A DNA stretch of 40,518 bases from Akkermansiaceae bacterium (lineage in GTDB: Bacteria > Verrucomicrobiota > Verrucomicrobiia > Verrucomicrobiales > Akkermansiaceae): the NCBI GenBank assembly GCA_023253625.1, contig JALRFY010000237.1, positions 1-40,518 on the forward strand, read 5' to 3'. The translations under genes were made by a program, and so were the position numbers. A model generated the notes under the pieces. It was not told the origin of the DNA and did no database searches. It worked only from the letters and a program-made list of their open reading frames with translations. Numbering within the stretch: position 1 is the stretch's first letter; every line of letters begins with the position of its first letter. Below, one piece after another: positions 7,491-15,730 of this stretch.

Positions 7491-9002
7491 ATGCTCCCGA
7501 AAGCAGACGAATCCTGGACCCTCCTGGAGGCGGCCCATCTCCTCAACCGTGCCGGTTTCGGCGGCAGCCCGGGTGAAATCCGCAGGTTCCACACGTTGGG
7601 GCGGCACCGGGCCGTCGAATCATTGCTGTCCGGGACCGATGGACCCGACGATTTCCCCTTACCCGAATGGGCAAGCAAGGAGCGCGCGCTGGCCGACATG
7701 CGGATGAACGTCGAGCAGCGTCGCGAGGCGCTGCAGACCACCCGGGGCATGAGCGCCGAGGAAGCCGATCGCGCACGCCGCGAGATGTTCCGCAAGGTCC
7801 AACAGCAAAACCGCGCCCACGCGCTCGAAATGCAGGGCTGGTGGTTCCGCCGCATCCTCCACACCAAGGCACCACTGCGCGAGAAGATGACGCTCTTCTG
7901 GCACGATCACTTCGCCAGCTCGGTCCAGAAGGTCAAACAGCCGATCCTGATGCTGCGGCAGAACGAGCTGTTCCGCCGCCACGCGCTCGGCAGCTTCCAC
8001 GAACTCACGCAGGCGATCGTCACCGACCCCGCGATGATGCTCTATCTGGACACCCAGAACTCCCGCAAGGGCATGCCCAACGAGAACTTCGCCCGCGAGG
8101 TCATGGAGCTCTTCACCCTGGGCGAAGGCCAATACTCCGAGGACGACATCCGCGAAGCCGCGCGCGCCTTCACCGGCTACCAGCTGGACCGCTTCAGCGG
8201 CAAGGTCCAACACGTCAAGCGGCAATGGGACGACGGGCGCAAGACACTGTTCGGGAAAACCGGAAATTTCGACGGCAATGACGTGGTGGACCTGATCTTT
8301 GATCAACCTCAGGCACCGCGGTTCATCGCGAGGAAAATCTGGGAGTTCTTCGCCTATGAGAACCCATCCGAGCGGGCGGTCAACGCCCTCGCCGCCATCC
8401 TGCGACAGGCGGATTTCAAAACCGAGCCGCTGCTGCGTGAGATCTTCCTTTCCCGCGAATTTTACAGTGAGGCGGCGATGCGCACCCAGATCAAGTCCCC
8501 CGTCCAGTTCATCGTCCAACTCCTCAAGCAGCTCGAGATCAGCGATCCTCCCGCCGGTTTTCCGATCCTCGCACAACAGCAGCTCGGCCAGATCCTGTTC
8601 ATGCCGCCCAACGTCGCCGGCTGGGACTGGGGACAGGCATGGATCAACACCAACACGCTGCTCACCCGCTACAACCTCGCCGGAACCCTCACCAAAGCCA
8701 GTGCCTCTGCAACCAGCGAAATGGCAGGTGCCAAAGACATTTCCATGCCCGGCGGCCGGTTCGCCAACAGGGCGCGGCAAGGACCGGACTACGAGAAAAT
8801 CGCGCCTCGCCCGCTGCGCGAGACGCCCGGCAAACTCGTGGACGATCTGATCTTCCGCTTCTTCCAAGGCCCCGTCCCGGAAAAAGCGCGCGCGTCATTT
8901 GTCGCATACGCCGAAGCCAAGAAAGGTGTGGTCTTTACCAACAACGAAGTCGCCGAACTCTGCCACCTCATTCTCAGCACGCCCTACTACCAACTCTGTT
9001 AG
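7491..9002 (+). CDS. DUF1800 domain-containing protein
   Basis: A 503-residue protein of the DUF1800 (PF08811) family. Recognisable pieces are the opening AAHLLNRAGFGGSPGEI (about 14-30), WFRRILHTKAPLREKMTLFW leading into HDHFASSVQKV (about 120-150), and the family hallmark GMPNENFAREVMELFTLGEG (about 194-213), followed by EDDIREAARAFTGY and NVAGWDWGQAWINTNTLL. The biochemical role of the family is not established; it is nearly always encoded just before a DUF1501 gene in Planctomycetes, Verrucomicrobia and some Proteobacteria, exactly as here. No obvious signal peptide is present at the chosen ATG. The long antisense frame over this gene is a shadow. Confidence 0.93.
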   Translation: MLPKADESWTLLEAAHLLNRAGFGGSPGEIRRFHTLGRHRAVESLLSGTDGPDDFPLPEWASKERALADMRMNVEQRREALQTTRGMSAEEADRARREMFRKVQQQNRAHALEMQGWWFRRILHTKAPLREKMTLFWHDHFASSVQKVKQPILMLRQNELFRRHALGSFHELTQAIVTDPAMMLYLDTQNSRKGMPNENFAREVMELFTLGEGQYSEDDIREAARAFTGYQLDRFSGKVQHVKRQWDDGRKTLFGKTGNFDGNDVVDLIFDQPQAPRFIARKIWEFFAYENPSERAVNALAAILRQADFKTEPLLREIFLSREFYSEAAMRTQIKSPVQFIVQLLKQLEISDPPAGFPILAQQQLGQILFMPPNVAGWDWGQAWINTNTLLTRYNLAGTLTKASASATSEMAGAKDISMPGGRFANRARQGPDYEKIAPRPLRETPGKLVDDLIFRFFQGPVPEKARASFVAYAEAKKGVVFTNNEVAELCHLILSTPYYQLC

Positions 9003-9085
9003 AGCAGACATGCGGGAGGCGGCATCCGGCAAGCGATCGGATCGTCGACCTCCTTTTACCTGATCCCGCCTACCACCTACCGACC

Positions 9086-10399
9086 ATGAAAACCCGACGT
9101 GAATTCCTGCGTTCCACCCTGCTGGGTGCCTCCGCCACATGGACCGTGCCGCTTTTCGTCGAGCGCACTTTCGGCCAGCTGCATGAAGCCGCGAAGGATC
9201 TCGCCATCCAGCCGGTCACCGGCAAGGACGACACCATCCTCGTCGTTCTCCAGCTCGCGGGCGGCAATGACGGCCTGAACACGCTCGTGCCCTACGCAGA
9301 CGACCTTTACCACAAGGCGCGCCCGCGCCTTGCCAAGGCCGGGAAGGACCTTATCACCCTCGACGACCACTTCGGTCTCAACTCCGCGATGCCCTTCCTC
9401 GGCTCGCTCTTCAAGGAAGGCCAGCTCGGCATCGTGCAAGGCGTTGGATACCCGAACCCCAACCGCTCGCACTTCGTCTCCACCTCGATATGGGAAACTG
9501 CCGATCCCGCCAACCGCGCGAACACCGGCTGGCTCGGCCGCTACTTCGACAATTCCTGCCCGGGGGCGGATCCCACTGTCGGCATCAGCTTCAACAAGAG
9601 CCAGCCCGAGTCCTTTCGCGCCCATCAAAACCCCGGCGTGTGCCTCAATACCCCGGAACTCTACCGCTGGATCCACGGCGGCGGCGAAAAGGCCCAAGCC
9701 GAACAATTCTTCGCCGATCTCAACCAACCGCATGGAGAAGACAATGACGGCCCGGTCGATGGAGCCTCCATCGACATGCCGGCGGGCGGAAAACCCGGCG
9801 GCATCGCCGGTGAAAGCAACCTCGCCTTCCTCGAACGCGTCGCGCTCGACGCCCGGGTTTCCTCAAAATCCATCCTCGAAATCGCCGCCCGCCACAAAAC
9901 CACCGTCAACTACGACGGCACCCCGGTGGCCCGCAACCTCAACCTGGTCTCGCGCATGATCGCCGGCGGCATGCCCACACGCGTCTATTACGTCAGCCAC
10001 GGTGGCTTCGATACCCACAACCAGCAGGTCAACTCGCACGATCGCCTGCTCGGCCAGCTCGACAGCGCCCTCAAATCATTCTTCGCAGACCTCAAACAGC
10101 AGGGCAACGACCACCGCGTGGTATTGATGACCTTTTCCGAGTTCGGCCGCCGTGTCGCGGAAAACGCCAGCGCCGGCACTGATCACGGCAAGGCTTCCTG
10201 CCTGTTCGTCGCCGGCCCAGCGGTCAAGGGTGGCCTGCACGGCAAACATCCCAGCCTCACGGAACTCTCACAGGGCGACCTCGCCCACACCGTCGATTTC
10301 CGCAGTGTCTATGGCAGCCTGCTCGGTGATTGGTTGCGCGCCCCCGACATCCGCCCGATCATCGGCAGCGCATTCCCGAAACTCGGCTTGATCCAATGA
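9086..10399 (+). CDS. DUF1501 domain-containing Tat-exported protein
   Basis: A 437-residue protein of the DUF1501 (PF07394) family, related in fold to alkaline phosphatases and sulfatases. A twin-arginine signal opens it (KTRREFLRSTLLGASA), then the family blocks follow: VLQLAGGNDGLNTLVPY (about 54-71), NRSHFVSTSIWETADP (about 127-142), YYVSHGGFDTHNQQ (about 302-315) and MTFSEFGRRVAENASAGTDH. The frame is open upstream through the end of the DUF1800 gene, but ATG 9086 starts the Tat signal. It lies 83 bp downstream of its usual DUF1800 partner, so a common transcript is expected. The pair has been linked to exported protein or polymer handling, but the reaction is unknown. Confidence 0.93.
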   Translation: MKTRREFLRSTLLGASATWTVPLFVERTFGQLHEAAKDLAIQPVTGKDDTILVVLQLAGGNDGLNTLVPYADDLYHKARPRLAKAGKDLITLDDHFGLNSAMPFLGSLFKEGQLGIVQGVGYPNPNRSHFVSTSIWETADPANRANTGWLGRYFDNSCPGADPTVGISFNKSQPESFRAHQNPGVCLNTPELYRWIHGGGEKAQAEQFFADLNQPHGEDNDGPVDGASIDMPAGGKPGGIAGESNLAFLERVALDARVSSKSILEIAARHKTTVNYDGTPVARNLNLVSRMIAGGMPTRVYYVSHGGFDTHNQQVNSHDRLLGQLDSALKSFFADLKQQGNDHRVVLMTFSEFGRRVAENASAGTDHGKASCLFVAGPAVKGGLHGKHPSLTELSQGDLAHTVDFRSVYGSLLGDWLRAPDIRPIIGSAFPKLGLIQ

Positions 10400-10490
10400 C
10401 TGGATCCCTCCAGCCCGGCACAGGGTGGCATCTGCAGCGGACGCGACGAATGCCGCAACCGCTGCCATGGCGATTATCCGCATGCAATGA

Positions 10491-10952
10491 TCATTCGTCA
10501 CCGTAGCGTTCCGCGAGCCACTTTTTCCGGTAGCCGAAGATCCATTCGAGCTTGCGGCGCACGAAGAGCGCCCGGGCGATTTCGCCGAAAGGACCGAAGG
10601 GCAGCGCATAGTGAACGACATCGGTCATCAACACGCCGCCACCGACCGGTTCGAACGCGTGGCGGTGGTGCCAGAACTTGTAGGGACCGAAGCGTTGTTC
10701 GTCGATGAACGAGCGGCCTTCCTCGACGCACTTGATTTCCGTGACCCACGGCAGCCAGACGAGTGGTGCCACCTTCACCCGGTAGGTGATGATCTGGCCC
10801 TCGAACATGCGAGTGGGCAGCGGGCAAGTGATTTCAAACCCGAGGTCGGGCGGCGTGATGGCATCGAGGTTGGCCGGGGAGGAGAAGAACTCCCAGGCCT
10901 CCTCGATCGGAATCGGCAGGATTTGTTCCTGCCGCAAGGTGTGGATTTTCAT
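10491..10952 (-). CDS. SRPBCC (START-fold) family protein
   Basis: A 153-residue cytoplasmic protein with the START/Bet v1-type helix-grip pattern: an opening [36 protein letters not shown], then strands ending in [20 protein letters not shown] and a long terminal helix. This subgroup (ligand-binding, formerly called cell-division-inhibitor-like) binds hydrophobic ligands of unknown identity. Its ATG overlaps the stop of the superoxide dismutase gene as ATGA, so it is translated from the same message. The frame is open upstream inside sodA, but ATG 10952 is where similarity starts. Confidence 0.85.
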   Translation of the reverse strand: MKIHTLRQEQILPIPIEEAWEFFSSPANLDAITPPDLGFEITCPLPTRMFEGQIITYRVKVAPLVWLPWVTEIKCVEEGRSFIDEQRFGPYKFWHHRHAFEPVGGGVLMTDVVHYALPFGPFGEIARALFVRRKLEWIFGYRKKWLAERYGDE

Positions 10953-11683
10953 TTGGCGAGCGCCGCGAAGCGATCGGAGACGGCATTCCAGTGGATGACA
11001 TTCCACCACGCGGTGACGTAGTCGGCGCGGCGGTTCTGATAGTGGAGGTAATAGGCGTGCTCCCAGACATCGATGCCGAGGATGGGGGTGCCGGTTTCGT
11101 TTTCCGGGACCAGGCCCTTCATCAGCGGGTTGTCCTGGTTGGGCGTGCTGGTGACGGCGAGCTTGCCATTGCGGTGGATCAACCAGGCCCAGCCGGAGCC
11201 GAAACGCTTGGCCGCGGCGTCGGACATCGCCTGCTTGAACGCGTCCATCGAGCCGAAGGCACCATTGATGGCGGCAGCGAGGGCGTCGGAGGCTTTGCCG
11301 GATTTCGCGGCGGGCGTCAGTGTTTCCCAGAACAGGGTGTGGTTCCAGTGGCCGCCGCCGTTATTGCGGAGGGCGGTGCGGACGGCTTCGTCGGCCACGG
11401 ACGGGAGGTCGGCGAGGATGGTTTCGAGTGACTTGCCGGCGAGTCCGGTGACTTTCTCCATCGCGGCGTTGAGGTTGTTCACATAGCCCGCATGGTGCTT
11501 GCCGTGGTGGATTTCCATGGTGCGGGCATCAAGGTGCGGCTCGAGGGCATCGAACGCATATGGCAGGGCGGGCAGCGACTGGGCGGCGGCGCGGGCCCGG
11601 CCGGGCAGCAGCGCGGCTCCGGCGGCGGCAAGGGCTCCCATCTGGACGAACTGGCGGCGGTTGATGTGCGGTGTTTGTTGCAT
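10949..11683 (-). CDS. sodA: Exported Mn-type superoxide dismutase
   Basis: A 244-residue enzyme of the Fe/Mn superoxide dismutase family, converting superoxide to oxygen and hydrogen peroxide. The metal ligands are visible: His59 (MEIHHGKHH), His115 ([11 protein letters not shown]), Asp205 and His209 ([13 protein letters not shown]). The GGGH before WNH and the Gln in TPNQDNP are the manganese-type signatures; iron enzymes usually carry AAQ here. Unusually it has a twin-arginine signal ([20 protein letters not shown], cleavage near ARA), so it works in the periplasm. ATG 11683 is preferred to GTG 11686. It shares a message with the downstream START-fold gene (ATGA overlap) and lies 50 bp after the permease gene. 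Confidence 0.93.
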   Translation of the reverse strand: MQQTPHINRRQFVQMGALAAAGAALLPGRARAAAQSLPALPYAFDALEPHLDARTMEIHHGKHHAGYVNNLNAAMEKVTGLAGKSLETILADLPSVADEAVRTALRNNGGGHWNHTLFWETLTPAAKSGKASDALAAAINGAFGSMDAFKQAMSDAAAKRFGSGWAWLIHRNGKLAVTSTPNQDNPLMKGLVPENETGTPILGIDVWEHAYYLHYQNRRADYVTAWWNVIHWNAVSDRFAALAK

Positions 11684-11733
11684 CACGCCAGTGAATTAGA
11701 ACGGATGCGCCGGATTGCAAACGAGAAAGCGAA

Positions 11734-13260
11734 TCAGGCGGGGTTCGCAATGCTTGCCACTTCGTCTTTGGAAACCCGCTCCCGCCGCGACCAAAATCCG
11801 TAGAGCGCGATCACCACGAAGCAGACGAATGGCAGGTAAAAGGAGCCCCGCGTCGCGGTGGTGCCAAGGAAGCCGTCGAGGTCGAGGATTCCACCCTGGA
11901 TCCTCGGCATGAACGCGCCACCGACAATGGCGAGGATCAGGCCGGCCGAGGCGATCTTCGCATCAGGTCCGAGACCATGCAACGCGATGCCGTAAATCGT
12001 CGGGAACATCAGCGACATGCAGGCGGAGATGGCCATCAGCGAATACAAGCCGGCCATGCCATCCAGATGGATCGCGCCGAGCGTGGTGGCCATCGCCCCG
12101 ATGGCGAGCAGTGTGAGCAGTTTTCCAGGCGAGATGTATTTGAGGAAGAAAGTGCAGATGAAACGGCTGCCCAGGAAAACCACCATCGCGCCGATGTTGT
12201 GGTTTTGCGCGGTGGCCTTGCTCATGCCGAGTTCGTTCTGCGCGTATTGGATGATGAAGGTCCAGCACATGATCTGCGCGCCCACATAGAAGGTCTGCGC
12301 CACCACGCCGCCGAGGTAATGGGGATTCCGGAACAAGCGCCCGAGGATGGCGGACAACGGCGAGCCCTCGCGCTCGTCGTCGCCATGCGAGGTGTGGGGA
12401 AGCTTGTTGAGGAGGAAAAGCACCATCACGCCGAGCACCACGAAGCCGATGATCATGTAAGGTGCCGCAACAATTCCAAGGTCGTGCTGCTGGAGTCCGG
12501 CATGGTTTGCGCCGGCAAAGGTCGCGACCTTCCCCGCCTTGTAGTCGGCGAGAACCGTGGAAAGATCCAGCTTGGCCGGATCCTCTCCGGCGTAGTGCGT
12601 TTTGATATATTCCCCGAGCACCGGATCCTTGAGCGGGTCCTTTTGCCTGGCCTGGAAGATCGGCAGCACATCGTATGCCGCTTCCGTTTCCCCGGCGGGG
12701 CCGTATTGGATCTGATAGGATTCGAAGTCGTTGCGAAAATCCTCGACTTGGAGATTTGAGAGGATGAACACGCTGGCCACCGTCATGCCGGTGAGCGAGC
12801 CGATCGGATTGAATGCCTGGGCGAGATTGAGGCGGCGGGTGGCGGTAGCCGGATCGCCCATCGAGAGGATGTAGGGATTGGCAGTGGTTTCAAGAAAGGC
12901 CAGGCCGAAGGTGAGGACATACAGGGCGATCAGGAAGAGATTGAAGCTGGCGTTGGAGGCAGCGGGCACACAGAGCAGGGCACCGAGCGCGTAGAGCGCG
13001 AGACCGAGGATGATGCCCGAGCGATAGCTGAACCGCCGGATGAAAAGCGCCGCAGGGATCGCCATCGTGCCGTAGCCACCGTAGAACGCCATCTGCACCC
13101 AGCTGCTTTGGGCGTTACTGATCACAAAGAGGTCCTTGAAGGCCGCGACGAGCGGATTGGTGATGTCGTTGGCGAATCCCCACAGAGAAAACAGCGAGGT
13201 GACCAGGATGAAGGACAGCAGGAACTTCTTCGGAACGACCGGAGCGGAGGAGCTGGACAT
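11734..13260 (-). CDS. FHS-family MFS sugar permease (FucP-like)
   Basis: A 508-residue inner-membrane transporter with about 12 hydrophobic helices. The first helices carry FSLWGFANDITNPLVAAFKD and, later, GLAFLETTANPYI and ATRRLNLAQAFNPIGSLTG, motifs of the fucose/glucose/galactose:proton symporter (FHS) branch represented by FucP. Between helices 6 and 7 there is a hydrophilic loop much longer than in E. coli FucP (about 80 residues around VEDFRNDFESYQ to FAGANHAG), which accounts for the greater length. ATG 13260 follows a leader nearly free of G. The gene is divergent from the amino-acid dehydrogenase, with 170 bp between them. Substrate uncertain: sugar by family; a link to hydroxyproline is only positional. 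Confidence 0.85.
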   Translation of the reverse strand: MSSSSAPVVPKKFLLSFILVTSLFSLWGFANDITNPLVAAFKDLFVISNAQSSWVQMAFYGGYGTMAIPAALFIRRFSYRSGIILGLALYALGALLCVPAASNASFNLFLIALYVLTFGLAFLETTANPYILSMGDPATATRRLNLAQAFNPIGSLTGMTVASVFILSNLQVEDFRNDFESYQIQYGPAGETEAAYDVLPIFQARQKDPLKDPVLGEYIKTHYAGEDPAKLDLSTVLADYKAGKVATFAGANHAGLQQHDLGIVAAPYMIIGFVVLGVMVLFLLNKLPHTSHGDDEREGSPLSAILGRLFRNPHYLGGVVAQTFYVGAQIMCWTFIIQYAQNELGMSKATAQNHNIGAMVVFLGSRFICTFFLKYISPGKLLTLLAIGAMATTLGAIHLDGMAGLYSLMAISACMSLMFPTIYGIALHGLGPDAKIASAGLILAIVGGAFMPRIQGGILDLDGFLGTTATRGSFYLPFVCFVVIALYGFWSRRERVSKDEVASIANPA

Positions 13261-13430
13261 GGGTTTGTGGGTTGTCCGGCGGCATGCATCGCCGCGGCGC
13301 TGAGGGGATTTGCCAGTTGTGCGGGGGCCTGACAAGCCTGCATGCCAGCCGCACGGCGGGAGTCCAGCGCGCGCCAAACTATGGTATCGACATTTCCGCC
13401 GCCGCGGCGGATGGATGGCCGCAGCGAAAC

Positions 13431-14684
13431 ATGGCAGGCAACGAACGCGTGGTGATCGTCGGTGGAGGCGTGGTGGGACTCTCTGCGGCATATCATTGCC
13501 TGCTGGCCGGACGGCCGGTGCGGGTGATCGAGCGCGGCGGCGAACACTCGACGAATTGCTCCACTGGCAACGCCGGAATGGTGGTGCCAAGCCATTTCGT
13601 GCCGCTGGCCGCGCCGGGCATGATCGCCAAGGGCCTGCGCTGGATGTTCAACCCGGAGAGTCCGTTCTACATCCGGCCGCGTCCCAACGCGGAATTGATC
13701 CGCTGGGCCTGGCTGTTCTGGCGGCATGCCAATGCCAGCCACGTGGCGCGCAGCCGCGAGTTGTTGCGCGACCTCAACCTGGAAAGCCGGCGGCTGTTTG
13801 CGGAACTCGCCGGTGAAGAAAACTTCGGCCTGCAACAACGCGGCCTGCTCATGTTATGCAAAACCTCCGAGGGCCTCGATGAGGAAGCCGGACTCGCCGC
13901 AGCCGCTGCCGAAATCGGCATCGAGGCGCGTGTGCTGGGCCCACGGGAAACCTCCCGCCTCGACCCTGGCATCGCGATGGACGTGGCCGGAGCCGTCCAT
14001 TTTCCGCAGGACTGCCACTTGGACCCCGGGCGATTTCTGGACACGCTGCGGCGGCGCGTGGTTGCCATGGGCGGCGAGGTGATCGGGTCCGCCGTGGCCG
14101 ATGGATTCGAAATTTCCGGCGGCCGTGTCAGCGCCTTGCGCGCCGGCGGCGAACGCCACGTGGGCAGCCACTTCGTGGTGGCCGGCGGGGTCTGGTCCCC
14201 TGCCCTGCTGCGGAAGCCCGGCCTGCGACTGCCAATGCAGGCCGGAAAGGGCTACTCACTCACCCTGCCCGCACCGCGCGAATTGCCGGAGCTGTGCTCG
14301 ATCCTCGTCGAGGCCAAGGTGGCCGTCACGCCGATGGGCGGAAAACTCCGCTTCGCAGGCACCATGGAAATCGGCGGCAACGACCAGCGCGTCAACCGCC
14401 GCCGGGTGCGCGGCATCGTCCGCTCGGTGTCATCGTATTTTCCAGAATTCCGCGAGGAGGATTTCGAGGGCATTGCACCATGGGTCGGACTGCGGCCGGT
14501 GAGTCCGGACGGCTTGCCCTATCTCGGGAAGATCCCGGCCATCGACAACCTGATCGTCGCCACCGGCCATGCCATGATGGGCCTCAGCCTCGGCCCGGTC
14601 AGTGGCAGGCTCGTCGCCGAAATGGTGGCAGGCGTTAAAACCCATATCGACATCGCAAAACTCGCCCCCGCCCGCTTCGGATGA
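13431..14684 (+). CDS. FAD-dependent D-amino acid dehydrogenase (likely D-hydroxyproline dehydrogenase)
   Basis: A 417-residue DadA-like flavoenzyme. The FAD-binding VVIVGGGVVGLSAAYHCL opens the protein (residues 7-24) with ERGGEHSTNCSTGNAGMVV completing the dinucleotide fold; the C-terminal WVGLRPVSPDGLPYLGKIP and ATGHAMMGLSLGPVSGRLV are typical of the D-amino acid dehydrogenase group. Immediately downstream is a 4-hydroxyproline epimerase gene, and in known pathways this combination oxidises cis-4-hydroxy-D-proline to pyrroline-4-hydroxy-2-carboxylate, feeding electrons to the respiratory chain. The substrate is therefore inferred from context. The frame is open upstream, but ATG 13431 gives the normal N-terminus. 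Confidence 0.87.
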   Translation: MAGNERVVIVGGGVVGLSAAYHCLLAGRPVRVIERGGEHSTNCSTGNAGMVVPSHFVPLAAPGMIAKGLRWMFNPESPFYIRPRPNAELIRWAWLFWRHANASHVARSRELLRDLNLESRRLFAELAGEENFGLQQRGLLMLCKTSEGLDEEAGLAAAAAEIGIEARVLGPRETSRLDPGIAMDVAGAVHFPQDCHLDPGRFLDTLRRRVVAMGGEVIGSAVADGFEISGGRVSALRAGGERHVGSHFVVAGGVWSPALLRKPGLRLPMQAGKGYSLTLPAPRELPELCSILVEAKVAVTPMGGKLRFAGTMEIGGNDQRVNRRRVRGIVRSVSSYFPEFREEDFEGIAPWVGLRPVSPDGLPYLGKIPAIDNLIVATGHAMMGLSLGPVSGRLVAEMVAGVKTHIDIAKLAPARFG

Positions 14685-14694
14685 CCGGTGGTTG

Positions 14695-14708
14695 AAATGA
14701 TATCATTT
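14695..14708. promoter_or_regulatory. 14-bp perfect palindrome, candidate operator
   Basis: AAATGATATCATTT is a perfect inverted repeat in the 32-bp gap between the dehydrogenase and the epimerase, ending 8 bp before the proposed ATG of the latter. It is A/T-rich in a GC-rich setting, so chance is less likely. A regulator binding here could control the epimerase separately; no regulator gene is adjacent. Confidence 0.4.
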
Positions 14709-14716
14709 TCCCAAAC

Positions 14717-15685
14717 ATGCAAACATCGATGGACAGCATATCAACTGGAACGATGCGGGTGATCGATTCCCATACCGGCGGCGAACCGACACGGGTGGTC
14801 GTTTCCGGCGCGCCGGACCTCGGCGGCGGAAGCATTGCCGAACGCGCGAGGGTATTCCGCGAGCGCCACGCCACATTCCGCCGCGCCATCGCCAACGAGC
14901 CGCGCGGGCACGATGCGATGGTCGGCGCGCTGTTGTTGGAACCCGGCGAGCCGGACTGCGCCTGTGGCGTGATTTTTTTCAACAACGTGGACCCGCTCCA
15001 GATGTGCATCCACGGCACCATCGGCCTGGTCGTCACGCTGGCGCACATGGGCTGCATCACGCCCGGACACCACCGGATCGAGACGCCCGTCGGCGTGATC
15101 GGCGCGGATTTCCACGGCGACGGCAGGGTGACCGTGACCAACGTCCCGAGCTGGCGGATGACGGCAGATGTAGCCGTTGATGTGCCCGGCCATGGCACCA
15201 TCCGCGGCGATATCGCATGGGGCGGAAATTGGTTTTTCCTGATCGATGGACAGGGCCCGCCGGTCGAGCGCGGCCGCATCGAAGAACTCACCGCCTTCTG
15301 CCGCGCGGTGAAACAGGCGCTCGCAAACGCCCGGATCACCGGCGAGGGCGGTGCGGAAATCGACCACATCGAGGTCTTCGCCGCGCCCGGCGATCCTTCA
15401 CGCGCCGAGAGCCGGAACTTCGTGCTCTGCCCGGGGAACGCCTATGACCGGTCCCCCTGCGGCACCGGCACCAGTGCCAAGCTCGCCTGCCTGCATGCCA
15501 AGGGGAAACTCCGCCCCGGAGAATTCTGGCGGCAGGCAGGTATCCTCGACACCGTCTTCACCGGTAGCTTCGAAGATCTCGGCGGCGGCCGCATCCTGCC
15601 GCGCGTCACCGGCACAGCATGGGTCACCGGCGAGTCGGTCTATCACCTCGACCCCACCGATCCCTTCCGCTTCGGCATCGGCTGA
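14717..15685 (+). CDS. 4-hydroxyproline 2-epimerase (proline racemase family)
   Basis: A 322-residue cofactor-independent epimerase. Members interconvert trans-4-hydroxy-L-proline and cis-4-hydroxy-D-proline with two cysteines that act as acid and base; both are present, Cys97 in QMCIHGTIG and Cys248 in SPCGTGTSA. Family members usually read MCGHG at the first site; here it is MCIHG. The opening RVIDSHTGGEPTRVV is typical of hydroxyproline epimerases. Alternative starts at 14729 and 14753 are in frame; the last gives the commonest family N-terminus (MRVID). With the upstream dehydrogenase it makes the first two steps of hydroxyproline breakdown; the later deaminase and semialdehyde dehydrogenase are not in the window. 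Confidence 0.88.
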   Translation: MQTSMDSISTGTMRVIDSHTGGEPTRVVVSGAPDLGGGSIAERARVFRERHATFRRAIANEPRGHDAMVGALLLEPGEPDCACGVIFFNNVDPLQMCIHGTIGLVVTLAHMGCITPGHHRIETPVGVIGADFHGDGRVTVTNVPSWRMTADVAVDVPGHGTIRGDIAWGGNWFFLIDGQGPPVERGRIEELTAFCRAVKQALANARITGEGGAEIDHIEVFAAPGDPSRAESRNFVLCPGNAYDRSPCGTGTSAKLACLHAKGKLRPGEFWRQAGILDTVFTGSFEDLGGGRILPRVTGTAWVTGESVYHLDPTDPFRFGIG

Positions 15686-15730
15686 ATCCGTGACCACTGG
15701 CACGCCGAATGGCGGCGGCGGCATTGGCAC

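Noticed and set aside
7659-8867. 402-codon ORF antisense to the DUF1800 gene
   Set aside because: It mirrors a strongly supported gene; long antisense frames are expected in GC-rich coding DNA, and the protein is low in motif content.
13399-13410. GC-rich palindrome CCGCCGCGGCGG between the permease and dehydrogenase genes
   Set aside because: Self-complementary GC runs are frequent by chance at this base composition, and it is not placed on a recognisable promoter.
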